Assembly (NCBI GenBank): GCA_009760855.2
Contig: WPIO01000057.1
Coordinates: 1,046,501-1,110,500, forward strand
Direction of reading: 5' to 3'
DNA from: Cristatella mucedo
Lineage: Eukaryota > Bryozoa > Phylactolaemata > Cristatellidae
Length of the DNA stretch: 64,000 nucleotides
Part shown: piece after piece, positions 11,371 through 22,954 of the stretch
Layout of the letters: each line of letters begins with the position of its first letter
Numbering within the stretch: the first letter of the stretch is position 1
Translations under genes and position numbers: made by a program
Notes under the pieces: model-generated
Told to the model about the DNA's origin: nothing
Seen by the model: only the letters and a program-made list of their open reading frames with translations
Databases searched by the model: none

Positions 11371-11371
11371 T

Positions 11372-11670
11372 ATGTATCTCCGTCTGTAACTCCACAAAGT
11401 CATAAAGACCATGTGGGTGTTACGCAAGAGAGTTTTGTATAGCGCACTCACAGCCTAAGCGGCTTTCGGTACGCATTCGGTAGCCAACAGACTTCTTCTT
11501 ACGCAACAAAGAGAAAGTGGGAAGCATAGCAGAGTGAGGAGAGCAGTTGAGGTAGTGAGTAGCATGGAAGTAGCTGCCCAGGACCGCTGAAAAGGATGAG
11601 CCATAGTCGGCAGTAGGAGAGTAGTTGCCGTTGCGTAAGAATCGTAGAAGCGAGTTCTACAGTCTATGAG
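11372..11670 (-). mobile_element. LINE-B, 3' end fragment
   Basis: On the minus strand the 3' terminus GAGTTACAGACGGAGATACA, the QNSPA-type coding end and the upstream C-terminal extension are all present. It closely matches 14552-14850. Confidence 0.8.
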
Positions 11671-11739
11671 AGAATGCCTACACGAAAAAACATCCATAGC
11701 ATCGATGTGAGATTCAAAGTGCCCTATCCAATAGAAAAT

Positions 11740-11744
<5 letters not shown>

Positions 11745-11812
<68 letters not shown>

Positions 11813-11836
11813 CATACATATATATGTGTGTGTGTT
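11745..11836. repeat. Compound (CA)n(TA)n(TG)n microsatellite
   Basis: About 48 bp of CA, then TA with CATA variants, then a short TG run. Confidence 0.95.
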
Positions 11837-12019
11837 TTTTTGTTTGTGTTTATCTGCATGTATTTTCCAGTGATCTTTGTGTATCTGTTAATTAAAGCGA
11901 GATTGTCCGCACTTGGCAAGGCGGCTCACTTGCGTAACATGGCAAGATGGCGCTACGTTGTCTTCCGTGACGGAACTACTATGACTCAGCGAAGCTAGTT
12001 CACAGGCAGTAAGCTGTTC

Positions 12020-12138
<119 letters not shown>

Positions 12139-12227
12139 CCAAAGTACTTAAGCAAATACAGCAAAAAGTGGAAGAGAATAACTGCGCAATTATGCTCCGT
12201 AAAACGAAAATATATTTGTCTGTAAAA

Positions 12228-12233
12228 TTTATT
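12228..12233 (-). terminator. Poly(A) signal AATAAA for the kelch gene
   Basis: AATAAA on the minus strand, about 125 bp beyond the stop codon at 12357, within AT-rich sequence. Confidence 0.5.
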
Positions 12234-12356
12234 TACGCTTGAAATCTAATTTATGTATACAATTAATGGATACACTAAGATTAGGTTCATCTACTGCTGT
12301 ATTTTTAACTTTGATGATGCATTCTGAGTACTCGCAACCAGTCAACACCTGCCGCA

Positions 12357-13442
12357 TCACTGAGACTTCTTCTTTCTATTGATAGCAAGCTGAATTTCGC
12401 GCGGTAAATCTTCGTAACTGATTCTGTAGCGGATAATTTCAGAAATGCATAGGTCTTTTAAGGCTCTAGCTTGCAAATTAATTACGTCGGTCCTCACACA
12501 CTTATTACCGAAGCGATTTCCTGAAATGCAGTAAATCTTATCGTCCAATATGTGGCAGCTGGTGAAGTGTGAAGGCGGCATTTCTTTGCTAGGGAATTTT
12601 ATTTGTGTCCACTTCAGAGTGCTCGGGTCGAAAATGTAGTAGCAGAACGTGCCGTCCTTAGTGATACGGTCGGCTTTGGGCCATAGTCCAAGCGCGATAA
12701 TCTTCCCTTGGTATTCAACCACAGTGTAGTAAGGTTTTGATGTAGGCAAGTCTCCTGACGCCCGCGGTATCGACCACGTGCTCGTTGCAGTATCGAAAAA
12801 GCTGATTTGATTGTCCGAGGCAACGTTTTCAAATTCAGCAGGTAGGTATAACTTTCTGTGATCACCAAAGATCACTGCATAGTTTTTCCATGCAGTGACA
12901 GAGAACTGGCCGGGAGCGTACTGGTCCTGCTCACTTCTTAACCGCAAGCTCCACTGCATCGTTTCGAGGTTTAGCCCAAATACCTGCGTAGAGAATAATG
13001 CCTCGTCAATGACACGGGCGAAAATGAACAGCGTGCCTCCAACCTCGCAACCTTTGTAGACCATGCGGACATCTGGAGTTTGTCCTGTAGTCGCAGGCTT
13101 CGACCAAGTGCTGGTCACAGTGTCGAAACATATGAGAACGTTCCTCAAGTTTTGATCGGCTTCAATACCATTACAAAATAAGTATATGCGATCTTTGTAA
13201 GCACCGCATGCACGCGAAAGTCCGCACGAAAAGCTGTTGGTGCAGCTATTACTGGTAGGCACTTTTGACCACCAAAGTGTTATCTTGTCTAGTTTACGGG
13301 CTTCAAGTACCCAATTGTCATCTTGGTGATGATTGGGCGTATGTTTTTTCTCAGAAAATGCATAAATATGCCCACCTACTAGAACAGTGATAATGTGAAA
13401 ACCGTCGGGAGCGTCGGTAAGCCCGGTTTCCCAGTGAGGCAT
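12357..13442 (-). CDS. Kelch-repeat protein, divergent KLHDC3-like, intronless
   Basis: An intact 361-aa ORF. The start MPHWETGL, six spaced kelch-type blades and a C-terminal tail match the plan of KLHDC3, which in human (about 382 aa) is a substrate receptor of Cullin-2 ubiquitin ligases. Readable blade strands are GGHIYAF (about residue 25), DRIYLFCNG, GGTLFIFA, NYAVIFGD, GKIIALG and DDKIYCISGN. FDTVTSTWS and FDTATSTWS are typical inter-blade segments. The C-terminus LKDLC...YEDLPREIQLAIN aligns with the BTB-like KLHDC3 tail. Several blades lack the usual GG pair, so it is diverged. It has no introns, unlike its neighbours, which suggests a retrocopy that stayed functional or a lineage-specific expanded family. 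The first ATG is chosen because a TATA box lies 34-41 bp before it. Ligase function is not shown by the sequence. Confidence 0.85.
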   Translation of the reverse strand: MPHWETGLTDAPDGFHIITVLVGGHIYAFSEKKHTPNHHQDDNWVLEARKLDKITLWWSKVPTSNSCTNSFSCGLSRACGAYKDRIYLFCNGIEADQNLRNVLICFDTVTSTWSKPATTGQTPDVRMVYKGCEVGGTLFIFARVIDEALFSTQVFGLNLETMQWSLRLRSEQDQYAPGQFSVTAWKNYAVIFGDHRKLYLPAEFENVASDNQISFFDTATSTWSIPRASGDLPTSKPYYTVVEYQGKIIALGLWPKADRITKDGTFCYYIFDPSTLKWTQIKFPSKEMPPSHFTSCHILDDKIYCISGNRFGNKCVRTDVINLQARALKDLCISEIIRYRISYEDLPREIQLAINRKKKSQ

Positions 13443-13475
13443 CCTTGAGACTCTGTGCCAGACGCAGTAGAGACG

Positions 13476-13483
13476 TATTTATA
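13476..13483 (-). promoter_or_regulatory. TATA box of the kelch gene
   Basis: TATAAATA on the minus strand, 34-41 bp upstream of the ATG at 13442. Normal TATA-to-start spacing would place transcription start only about 10 bp before the ATG, giving a very short leader. Confidence 0.5.
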
Positions 13484-13499
13484 TTAGTGACGAAACAAT

Positions 13500-14550
13500 A
13501 GGGCAGCGTACGGCACAACCAATTGCAGTTTGCACATGCTGCTGCACGAGCATATTCTACACGCTCTTTATTCTAGTGGATATAGCTTATAATTTTTTTA
13601 AGTATAACACTCCCGCGAAGAAGGTGTTTAAAATGAAGCCAAGCTTCTTAGTAACGAGATCCGGGTTCTGTAATAACTTACCGTCGATGCGATAGCAATT
13701 CTCTTCAGGCGAAGGCAACGTTACCGTTCGCTCGTCAATCCACCGCCGAGCCCGACGCACAGGATGACATAGCATCTGCCACTCTGTAAACTCTGCATAC
13801 AAATGCTATTTTAAGAGGACTAACTGCCCGGTGATCAGCTCACCGTAGCGCGTTACTCTTCAAATTAGCGTAGTGTTGAGGGACGCGATCGTAGGAATGG
13901 CGGACATGAAAGCTGTCTGATAGCGAACACGTTGCAGCTAACGCACACGTGACGCCGATCCAATCGACCGCCTCGATCGGCGGGTTCTCCGCTTCAGGTG
14001 CTTCAAATTGCCTCAGGAGTGTTTTGTGTCCCTCTGCGAGGGCACTGGGCCGAATTTGCATGCAACATAAGCCAACGCTGCCGTAAGAAGGACTCGGCAT
14101 TCCTTTAGCTGACATAGCAATACTGTCAAAGTCGAGAAAAATCGAACAGCCTGGCTCTCTAAATCAGCTCCATCGGCCAAACATCTTTTTGCCACTTCGT
14201 AAAAGCTTGGTATTTTTAAGAGACTTTTCAGTAAATTGGCGGCCAAGCCCGGCGGCCAAGCTGGTCCCGTACATCCGTAAAATCTCGAGTCGACGTCGGT
14301 AGCTCACTAGAAGGTATTCGCGACCGTGCCACCACGAACTTAAGTAGGCGTTCCAGTCGGCAGCCAGGCTGATCTGTAGTTAAAGTAACTTCCGCCAGAT
14401 AAGACCACAGCTCACCAATCAGCATAGGCGGCCTATCAAGCCCAGCCAATCTGAATTAGCTTGGTACCCAAGCACCGCCCAATCTTCTTGCTCCTATTCG
14501 TCACGTGATCGTGGCCACCGCAAATCCAGCGGAGACCGCGCCTTCAGTTC
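13500..14550. other. Upstream region of the kelch gene, no gene seen
   Basis: Moderate GC content with several short minus-strand frames (13587-13802, 13840-14115, 14013-14246, 14228-14449) that overlap and resemble nothing known to me. Confidence 0.35.
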
Positions 14551-14551
14551 C

Positions 14552-15600
14552 TGTGTGTATCTCCGTCTGTAACTCCACAAAGTCATAAAGACCACGTGGG
14601 TGTTACGCAGGAGAGTTTTGTATAGCGCACTCACAGCCTAAGCGGCTTTCGGTACGCATTCGGTAGCCAACAGACTTCGTCTCACGCAACAGAGAGAAAG
14701 TGGGAAGCATAGCTGAGTCAGGAGAGCAATTGAGGTAGTGAGTAGCATGGAAGTAGCAGCTCAGGACCGCTGAAGATGATGTGCCATAGTCGGCAGTAGG
14801 AGAGTAGTTATCGTTGCGTAAGAATTGTGAAAGCGAGTTCCGCAGTCTAGGACCTGCAGAGCTAAAGCTTCTGTCGCCAACTGTCTTTAAGCGGAGGAAT
14901 GGGACAGCTAATTTATTGTCCACACAGAACCTGAGGGCGCGAACAGGCTGAAACTGATGCAGCAGCTCAGCTAGGTATGAAGGAGCCAAGCCGTGGCGGG
15001 CCTTGTGGGTCAGCGTAAGAACTTTGCTCTGTATCCGTTGCTCAACCGGCAACCATTCTAGCTCTTTCAGCAAAGGAGACGCGTGCTCAAACCACTGGGA
15101 CTTGAAGACCAGCCTTGCAGCCATATTCATAGTCCGCTGTAGTGGCATAATAGCTTTCTTTGGAAGCCCAGCCAAAAGGGAATTACAATAATCAAGCCGA
15201 GACAGAACTAGAGAGCTAGTTAAATTTTTTACAAGCCACTGTGGGAGACAGCTCCTAATCTTGGACAGGGATCGGATGTGATGGCTAGCTGTAGAGGCAG
15301 TCTTCTGAATGAAGCTTTTGAAATTGAGGCAGCTGTCGAACACGACACCTAAATTTCGAGCAAGTGGTGATTGCCGAACAATAGCGTCACCTATTAGGAC
15401 GGCAAAGCTTTTTAATCCAGCCACACGCTTAGGGTGTCCTATGAGCAGCAGTTCGGTTGTATCATCATTTAATTTCAGAAAGTTTTCCGACATCCAGGAT
15501 CGAATATCGGCAAGGCAAGCATTCAGTTTCTCAGTTGCCGAAGCGGATTCCGACGGTTTGAATGACAAATACGACTGAGTATCGTCAGCATAGAAGTGAT
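14552..15600 (-). mobile_element. LINE-B copy with a 321-aa open frame
   Basis: The frame 14603-15568 covers the part of the reverse-transcriptase ORF after the catalytic [53 protein letters not shown] and WLPVEQRIQSKVLTLTHKAR, then a C-terminal extension ending QNSPA. It is the best-preserved LINE-B copy here, 5' truncated near the YADD, with the 3' terminus GAGATACA. It lacks the endonuclease and most of the RT core, so it cannot be active alone. Confidence 0.9.
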
Positions 15601-16015
15601 ATCCTATGCTCTCTCGGTTGGCTACTCACAACTAGCTCAAAACGCTTATTCTCCTGATTTGACGACATTAAAAACAGAGCTTCACACCTATCCGTTTCAC
15701 TCAACCTTCGCTCAAAGTGAAATATCGTTTAGAGTGGTTTCGCTTACCGACGCTTCGCACATAGTGAATGAAAGCAAGTGACACTGGCTTTTGCATAGCT
15801 CCACCGCGTAACAGTCTTTCTTCCTGCTTCATGCTTTGCATGCTTGAGTGCGACTGGGTGAGCGTTACTAACCAGGGCAATTCACCACGGCCGTGACGTA
15901 ACGACGTCGCCCAAAATGACGATAGTAGATAAGATTAAGAAATACGTTTGATTTTGGCTGACTTTTTAAAAGTGCGTGCGGTATTTCTTTCATGTGCATA
16001 AGGATTTTGAAAATG
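15600..16015. other. No gene seen
   Basis: No recognisable content; possibly old LINE sequence at 15640-15730 (TTAAAAACAGAGCTTCACAC resembles the LINE-A segment before SGSL). Confidence 0.3.
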
Positions 16016-16016
16016 T

Positions 16017-16262
16017 ACATAATAATAATACATTCATTATACCGCGCTAAGAGAACTCAACCTCTTTCCAGGCACCTGGCATCTGCTACGAAGGAAGCAT
16101 GATCAAATGGTTAGTGGTAGCATGCTCAATGATAACAAGCATAACATGGTTAGAGGTGACATGCTTCTTCATGCATGTCTTCTCGTTCACAAGTTGTTAT
16201 GTTGCTTTTTAGAATATGCATAGCGCCAATGAAGAGAATTAATTCTCTCAGAACGCAATACA
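16017..16262 (-). mobile_element. LINE-A2, 3' end fragment
   Basis: Minus-strand 3' UTR with GCATGTCACCTCTAACCATG, the hairpin (TGCCTGGAAAGAGG...CTTAGCGCGGTATAATG) and a TATTATTAT tail, followed by a second degenerate hairpin near 16220-16262. Confidence 0.7.
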
Positions 16263-17345
16263 ATTGTTACTAACTCCGATGGCTAACGTCCTTGAGATAT
16301 GAGTAATCTGACACTAAATTATAGGATACTTGTTACATATTGATATTCTATTTGGTACTGTATTAAATCAAGGTCAGCAAAGTCCTTTTAGCATTTGTTC
16401 TTATTGCAAGTAGACCCAATGATGTTTTGCGGGTCAAGAATGTATACTGACGGCGCTGATGTGTGTGATTGAAGCGAACATGCAAGCTTTATTTAAACTT
16501 GATACCATCAAAACGAGCGACAGAAGCGGATAATGTCACTGAGAAAATACAACTTTGCGACTGATTAAGAACTATTAATTTTCTATTACGACACCAAAAA
16601 AGCACCAAAATGAAAATACATTCCTCGGTGTAATTAGAAATATTTATTCACCGGCGGAATAACCCATGGGTCTTAGTCTAAAGGAGGTGCTAGCATTTCA
16701 CACCCAATGTCATAAGTTTGAGTACTGCAGTAGCCAATCCTTTAGCTCCCACTAAAAGCGGGAGTGTTATCCGCTTGGGATCTTCTGCAGTAATATAAAA
16801 CGACGCTTTGAGTTTTGAGTGTGATGATCGTTAACTGAATATTTGTAACAAAACGCTTACGTCTACAGTATCAGAAGTGAGCTCCTTTTCTTTTTATCTC
16901 GTGTAAAACTATACCAGTAGCTAAACTTAAAAATTGTGTATTCGTCTTTCAGAAATTTCTTGAGCTTTCCGCTACCGCTATGACACTTAAACCTCTTAAG
17001 GCTGAGCTGCTGTCTTTATCGATATCGCGAAATGGAAGTTAACCGAGAGGCAAAGGAGACGACACCACTGAAACAGGTTCTTGTGAATCCCGACAATCTG
17101 CTGTCCCTACAGTTTTGCAAGTGACGCAAGAATTAAAATCCTCTGGGGTAAGTACGCGTAGCTGCACCTAAAGTCAGTCACACCTGATTTTGCTAGCTGC
17201 AGCTGAACAACAAGAGGACGGTCCTTACGGTCAATAATAATAATAAAAATTAATAAATTAATAATAATAATAATATAAATAAAAAATAATATATATAGTA
17301 ATAATATAAATAATTATTAATTATTAAATAAAAAAATAATATTAT
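16263..17345. other. No gene seen, AT-rich
   Basis: AT-rich with a TAA/TAT-rich tract at 17230-17340. No recognisable genes. Confidence 0.35.
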
Positions 17346-17349
17346 ATTC

Positions 17350-17790
17350 AGATCTACTCCCACGCCATCGTACCACATGCTTTCGGAATCTAACTGTTTA
17401 CCTAAACCTCTTAAAAAACTCAAATTCTTTGGAGACCGTTCCTTTAGTTCGTACTCTCCAAAAGCCTGGAACTCACTCCCGACTTGTGTCACATCTCTTG
17501 ACTTGACAATACTTGGACAGAAACTAAAAATGCATCTAATTATCACAGCATTCAGTGGATCCCTGTGATTTGACCTGTATGTGCTTACGCGTGCTGACAC
17601 TATGTATGCTGCCGCAAACCATACCTACAAGCTGACCCTGTGCATGTCACCACTAACCATGTTATTGCTTATTTAGAATGCTACCATTAATCATTCGATC
17701 GTGCTTCCTTTGCAACAACTGTAAAGCGACTAGAAAAAGATTGAGTTCTCGGAGAGCGCTTTATTAAATGTATTGCTATTGCTATTATTA
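17350..17790 (+). mobile_element. LINE-A, 3' part
   Basis: Encodes SESNCLPKPLKKLKFFGDRS, KAWNSLPTCVT and ITAFSGSL then stop. The 3' UTR, hairpin and AT-rich tail follow. Confidence 0.85.
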
Positions 17791-18495
17791 AATCTTCGTT
17801 CCCAAGGTAACGGTGGCGAGATGACTTTCGCGTCTCACGGCGCGTCTTGTTTCCCAGCGAGGCATTTAACAGTTTTGCACCAGGTGCAGTTGAGAAGTTT
17901 CTAGAGCCGTGATGAAACAATCGCCAAGTAACGGATTATTTTCAGTCACGGTTAGCGGTTTTTTCTCTGTTTTACACACTTCTCTTAACTTTCAAGTGTA
18001 TAGTTCGTAGAACAAGAGCGAGACTCACACAACTGCGTTCATATAGCAAGTAAGTGAATTCATACTAAAAGAATGCCGCAATGGACGTGATCACCAATTA
18101 CACGCAATTTGCCGATGTACGAGAGCAGAGAACTTTTAAAATTCATGGTTAAAATTTTTAATATCAGACCGAGTCGGATAGTTGTTCAAATATGCTTTCG
18201 TTGTGGATTTCGATGTACAAGAGCTTTGCTCCCTAGCTACGTTCAAGCAGATGTTTTCACTTCTACTGATACACGTCAGTTCGTCTGCGAAATAATAGCA
18301 ATAATGACATATTTGTATAGCTCCTAGAAGAACTAACATCCTGGTCATCATTTTATCCACTTTACCCGTAAATCCCAGGTGCTCGTACATACAAAGGAGT
18401 CAAATGGTACCTAACGCTCTCGCAAAGGAAACAACGCTTCCCAGCTAAAATAAATTCAGATATGTCAGATGTAAGATCACTCATTACATCGCAGC
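17791..18495. other. No gene seen
   Basis: No recognisable coding or repeat content. Short frames at 18109-18327 (+) and 18136-18390 (-) overlap each other and are probably chance. Confidence 0.35.
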
Positions 18496-18499
18496 GAGC

Positions 18500-19985
18500 A
18501 CAATGCAAATATCGCGGGAACGCTTACAGATCGTGCAAAACTCTACATCTAGGCTTGTCTATCGTGAGCGTCACAGTTGCCACGTTACTCCACTTCTCGC
18601 CGATCTGCACTGGCTACCAGTCAAGCAACGGATTGACTTCAAGGTTTTGTCATTCACTTTTAGGTTCCTTCGTTCTTTGGATCCAGCCTACCTATCAGTT
18701 CTACTCCCCCACCAGGTTAAACATCGTACCACGTGCTTTTCGGAATCAAACTGTTTACCTATACCTCGTAATAATGTTAATAATAATAATAATGCACTTA
18801 TAAATAATAAATAATAATAAAGCGCCCTCAGAGAACTTAATCTCTCTCTAGGCGCTTTAGATTTGCTGCAAAGGGAAATGCAATTGAATGGTGAGTAATA
18901 TCATGCTTGATAAACAAACAAAATGAATAACATGGTTAGGGATGACAAGCACAGGGTCAGCATGCCAATTTGGTTAGTGGCAGCACGCACAGTGTCAGCA
19001 CGCATAAACACACAAAGGACGAATCACAGAGACCCACTAAATGCTGTCCTAAATAGGTGTGTTTTGAAGTTCTTTTTAAATATGGTCAGGTCAGGGGATG
19101 TTCTGTCGCATGTCGGGAGGGAGTTCCAGGCTTAGGGAGCATACGAACTAAATGCACGGTCTCCAAAGGATTTGAGGTTTGTACGAGGTATTTGTATACT
19201 GCTGGATTCCGCAAAGCGGGTGGTACGATGCTTGGCCTGGTAGGGGAGTAGATCTGAGAGATAAGCTGGAGCAAAAGAATGAAGTTACCTAAAAGTGAGT
19301 GACAAAACCTTGAAGTCGATCCGTTGCTTGACTAGTAGCCAGTGCAGGTCGGTGAGAAGTGGTGTAATGTGGCAACTGCGACGCTCACGACAGACAAGCC
19401 TAGCTGCAGAGTTTTGCACCAGCTGCAATCGCCTGATCGCACATGCTGGTAAGCCAGTAAGCAGTGAGTTGCAGAAGTCGAGACGGGAGGTCACGAATGC
19501 ACGGACCAACTTGGACATGGTATCCTTATCTAAACAAGCCCGAATTTGAGCAATGTTATGAAGCTGAAAATAGGCAGATTTGACTGTGGACAAACCTCAA
19601 ATCCTATAGAGGCCGTGCCTTTAGTTCGTATGCTCCCAAAGCCTGAAACTCCCTCCCGACGTCCGTCACATCATCTACTGGCTCAACCACATTAAAAAAA
19701 ACTAAAAATGCTCCTATTTATCACAGCATTAAGTGGGTCCCTGCGATTCGTTCTTTATGTGCTTATGCGTGCTGACACTGTGCATGCTACCATTAACCAC
19801 ACTTGCATGCTGACCCTGTGCATGTCACCCCTAATCACGTTATTTTTATTGTTTATTGAGCATGCTACCACTAACCATTCGATCGCGCTTCCTTTGCAGC
19901 AAATGTAAAGCGCCTAGAGGGAAATTCAGTTCTCTGAAGGCGCTTTATCAAGTGTACTATTATTATTGTTACATGCCGATTCACC
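18500..19985 (+). mobile_element. LINE-A copy split by a nested antisense LINE-A
   Basis: 18500-18770 encodes QNSTSRLVYRERHSCH, WLPVKQRIDFKVLS and NCLPIPR. The next expected segment, beginning CAAACCTCAAATCC, appears only at 19591 and runs through KAWNSLP-like sequence, 3' UTR, hairpin and ATTATTATTG at 19985. The 820 bp between is an antisense LINE-A. Confidence 0.85.
18771..19590 (-). mobile_element. LINE-A copy inserted in another LINE-A
   Basis: Minus-strand element, 5' truncated at TCCACAGTCAAATCTGCC. It contains a 102-aa frame (19285-19593) with SAYFQLHNIAQIRACLDKD and RLDFCNSLLTGLPACAIRRL, and ends in the hairpin and TTATTATTAACATTAT tail at 18771. Both flanks are parts of one sense-strand LINE-A. 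Confidence 0.85.
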
Positions 19986-19989
19986 TTTA

Positions 19990-21290
19990 TTTCACTAACT
20001 TTTCTAAAGAAAGTGAGTATACCATCTGTCTAATCAGTCGCTGCAAGATCGCATCTCAGAAATAGCTGCAATCTGCTGTGATTCGCATGCCACCGCTAAA
20101 AAGGCCTTAGTCGTTAGGCTGTGAAGTTTAGTCCTTAAATTAGCAATTTCATTTCAAGCTAAGTGGAAAATCTAAAAGAAATTTGAGTAGAGTGTTTAGA
20201 GGCTCCAAATGCTTGATCGTGATTACTCTTTCCCAACTAGTTTGGACTAGGCTCTAATAAGATGGCTTAGAGCATTAGTTGGCAATAAAAAAAACTATAG
20301 TCTGACTGGTTTTCTTAGACGTTTGGTCCTGTCAACCAGTGGGTTTTAATGAACAACTTTATGTAAGCTTTTATGGATTAAATGTGAAAATTAAAGGAGA
20401 GGGCCAGGTACTTGTAAGCAAAATGTCCCTGATTAAAGGGCTTCCACAAATGTGAGACTGGAAAGCGCAGCCAATTTGGCGGCGTTTCGAGAAATGGCAG
20501 ATATGGCAGAGCATGCATTTCGTCACGGTGACTAAAGTACTTCACTAGATTGCTAATTCATCAAAACCGTTACGCACGGGCACTAGGTTTAGCAAGAATC
20601 ACTGAATAATCCATCTTAAAATGACCGCCGTAAGCAATTCGTACAAGCACCTACGGGTCGCTGCATTCATGTATCTATGGATATCTTCCACTCCGCAACG
20701 ACAAGGAGGCTGTCGCGCGTACCCGTGGATATCTAAATGCTAACCGCTTGTGCCCATAGCCGAGATGGCGGCATGCTCGAACCTTCCCTCCCTTCCTTCC
20801 TCGCCGGCCGCCCATCTTCCGCCTTCGCTTCCGAACTGCGCCCCTAATGGCTACTCCCAGCAAGCACTGTACCGGAGGTTTTGACTCTCCTTTTCTTGAC
20901 CCTTTTCAGCCCCCATGCCCAGGGCGGTGGTTTTTCTACTCCCCCGATAAAGAGGGTATGGCAGGCTGCCATGCAGAGAACCCGACCTTTTCGCCTCCGA
21001 CCTTGATGATGTTTCCTTTTTGTCGTTGCCCCGAATTTCCTCACGTAGCTTGTATCGGCAAGCTGGGCGTTGGCTGACTATTTCAGCAGCGCTGCCATTA
21101 AAAACAAGCCAAGCTTTATCCCACAACCTTGAGTGCAGCAATGCCTCCCACCTTGCTTGTTTTTGCTACAAGTGACTCCAGCGACGGTCTTTTGGTGCAT
21201 ACGGACATCGGATTCTCCAATGTTGCTCTCCAACTAAAACGTTTTCCTGCTTCGCCTGACTCACTAAGACGTCCGATTGTTTGACGACTT
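19990..21290. other. No gene seen
   Basis: 19990-20650 is AT-rich. 20650-21150 is GC-richer with overlapping frames on both strands (20847-21077, 20851-21141, 20675-20863) that resemble no known protein. Confidence 0.3.
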
Positions 21291-21314
21291 TCTCTACTCG
21301 GGGTTTTACGGAGT

Positions 21315-21445
21315 TCATAAAGAGAGAGGCAGAGTCAGACAGAGAGACAGATAAAGAGAGACGTGGAGAGACAGAGAGAGAGGGAGACGGAGAGAAATAG
21401 AGAGAAAGAAAGCGAGAGGGGAGAGTGAGGAGAGTGAGAGACCGC
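21315..21445. repeat. Degenerate (GA)n tract
   Basis: Purine-rich AGAGAGGCAGAG-type sequence, an imperfect GA repeat. Confidence 0.8.
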
Positions 21446-22195
21446 AGACCCTACAAGGCAAGAGCGTACCTTTCCGGAAGTATTAAAATTACCAGTTCAT
21501 AGAATAACAGCCTTGCTCCGGCTTATGTTGCGTGCACTAATCAAGCTCTAATTTTGAGAACATTTCGGGGAATCTTGTGAGATCGGACGGAAGCTAAAGT
21601 TCTGACCGTCGGAACAACTGAGGCGGTAGCTCAGATTTGTTTGAAAAAATAAGATTCCTTGATAAAGGGCTCAAGCTCATGACATAGGTTGGTGCACACC
21701 CTATAGCGATATAATTTAGATCCATAATGAGACGCACTGTAATAGAAAGAAAGATAAAAGATACCAGTAACACGCGAAAAATTGACAGACTCGAAAACAA
21801 GCTACAGCCACTACAAGATAGGGAATGCGAATATTTGTGTTTCCCGTAAATACGTTTCTACTCGCTCCTACTCGCTTACTCCTTTTGTTGCTCGCCAACT
21901 GTATCTGCTTATGCTTCTCACTTGAACTTTATTACAGTACGCGTGATAGCTGGCGAGTGTGTAGCAAACATGATTAGGCTTCAAATTTATAACGCAGGAG
22001 CCTTCTAAGGCTTGAAACTTGCATTTAATCTTCTTGACACTGTCAATTCATACACTTCAGGACGTTTAATAATTTGCATAATTTGCACGCTTCCGTGGCC
22101 AAAAATCTAAGCCGGCATCCTACGAAGGAAAAACAGTGTGTAACCTGCCCCGCTGGGATTAGCGTCGAGAGTCTTGGTCTTGTCCGCAGCTATGA
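21446..22195. other. No gene seen
   Basis: No recognisable feature; mixed composition. Confidence 0.35.
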
Positions 22196-22720
22196 CGTGG
22201 CGTCGACCCGTCTTGCTCTTCATTGTGACGTGGCAGCACCGCACCGCAGCAGCAGCCGCCGCCGCCGAACGAACCGCTCGCTGCAAGCTCGCTGCAAGCC
22301 AGCATGCGCACGAAGCGGAGCAGCAGGCCCGGATGTAGCGCTCGAGGCGCGCGCCTGCACGGCAGTCGGGTTTGCAGCTCGCCCAAGGACAAAGACAAAA
22401 CCGGTGGTAAGTGCAGCTCGTGGGCTGAGCTGGATTACCGAGACTCGGCGAAAAAGCGGTCACGCGAGGGACTTTGCAGGCTGCCGCGAGCTAAAAGATT
22501 GGCTGGCTGCTGGGAGGACATGGTTTTGCTGGCGAGAGTTTGGGGCAGGCTTCCCGAGAGTAGCTGGATTGACTGCTTAGGGTCACGGGACCGGCTCTAC
22601 TCTTCCTGTATCGACGTAGCGCCCAAGGGACACGTCCGGCAGCTGGCTGCAGCGTGCGACGCGCGCCGTAAGAGTAAAGCTGCCGCGTCGCACAATCGGC
22701 AGGTGCGACTCATTGGTGAA
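22196..22720 (+). other. GC-rich island with a possible first exon
   Basis: CpG-rich DNA. On the plus strand an ATG at 22304 opens an Arg/Ser-rich frame (MRTKRSSRPGCSARG) that reaches a good splice donor, CCGGTG|GTAAGT, near 22406. No downstream exon was found that fits, and the same frame also stays open past the donor. It may be a promoter or exon of an unrecognised transcript. Confidence 0.25.
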
Positions 22721-22954
22721 TACACAAAAAACGATAAACAATCGGCCGACTCGGCAGCATCTTTTTGACATACACGGAACAGCTTGAGCAGCTTTTTCCA
22801 GCCATCAGAGGGCAATTAAGAATCGTCCACTGAGAAATGCTCGAATCCGTGACCCGGGTGGCTAGATTTTCCAGATTTAGATTTTTTAGATTTAGACATA
22901 GATTTTGGCTACTGTGTCAGCATACGTCACAACATTTTGGGCGAGAAGGCAAGT

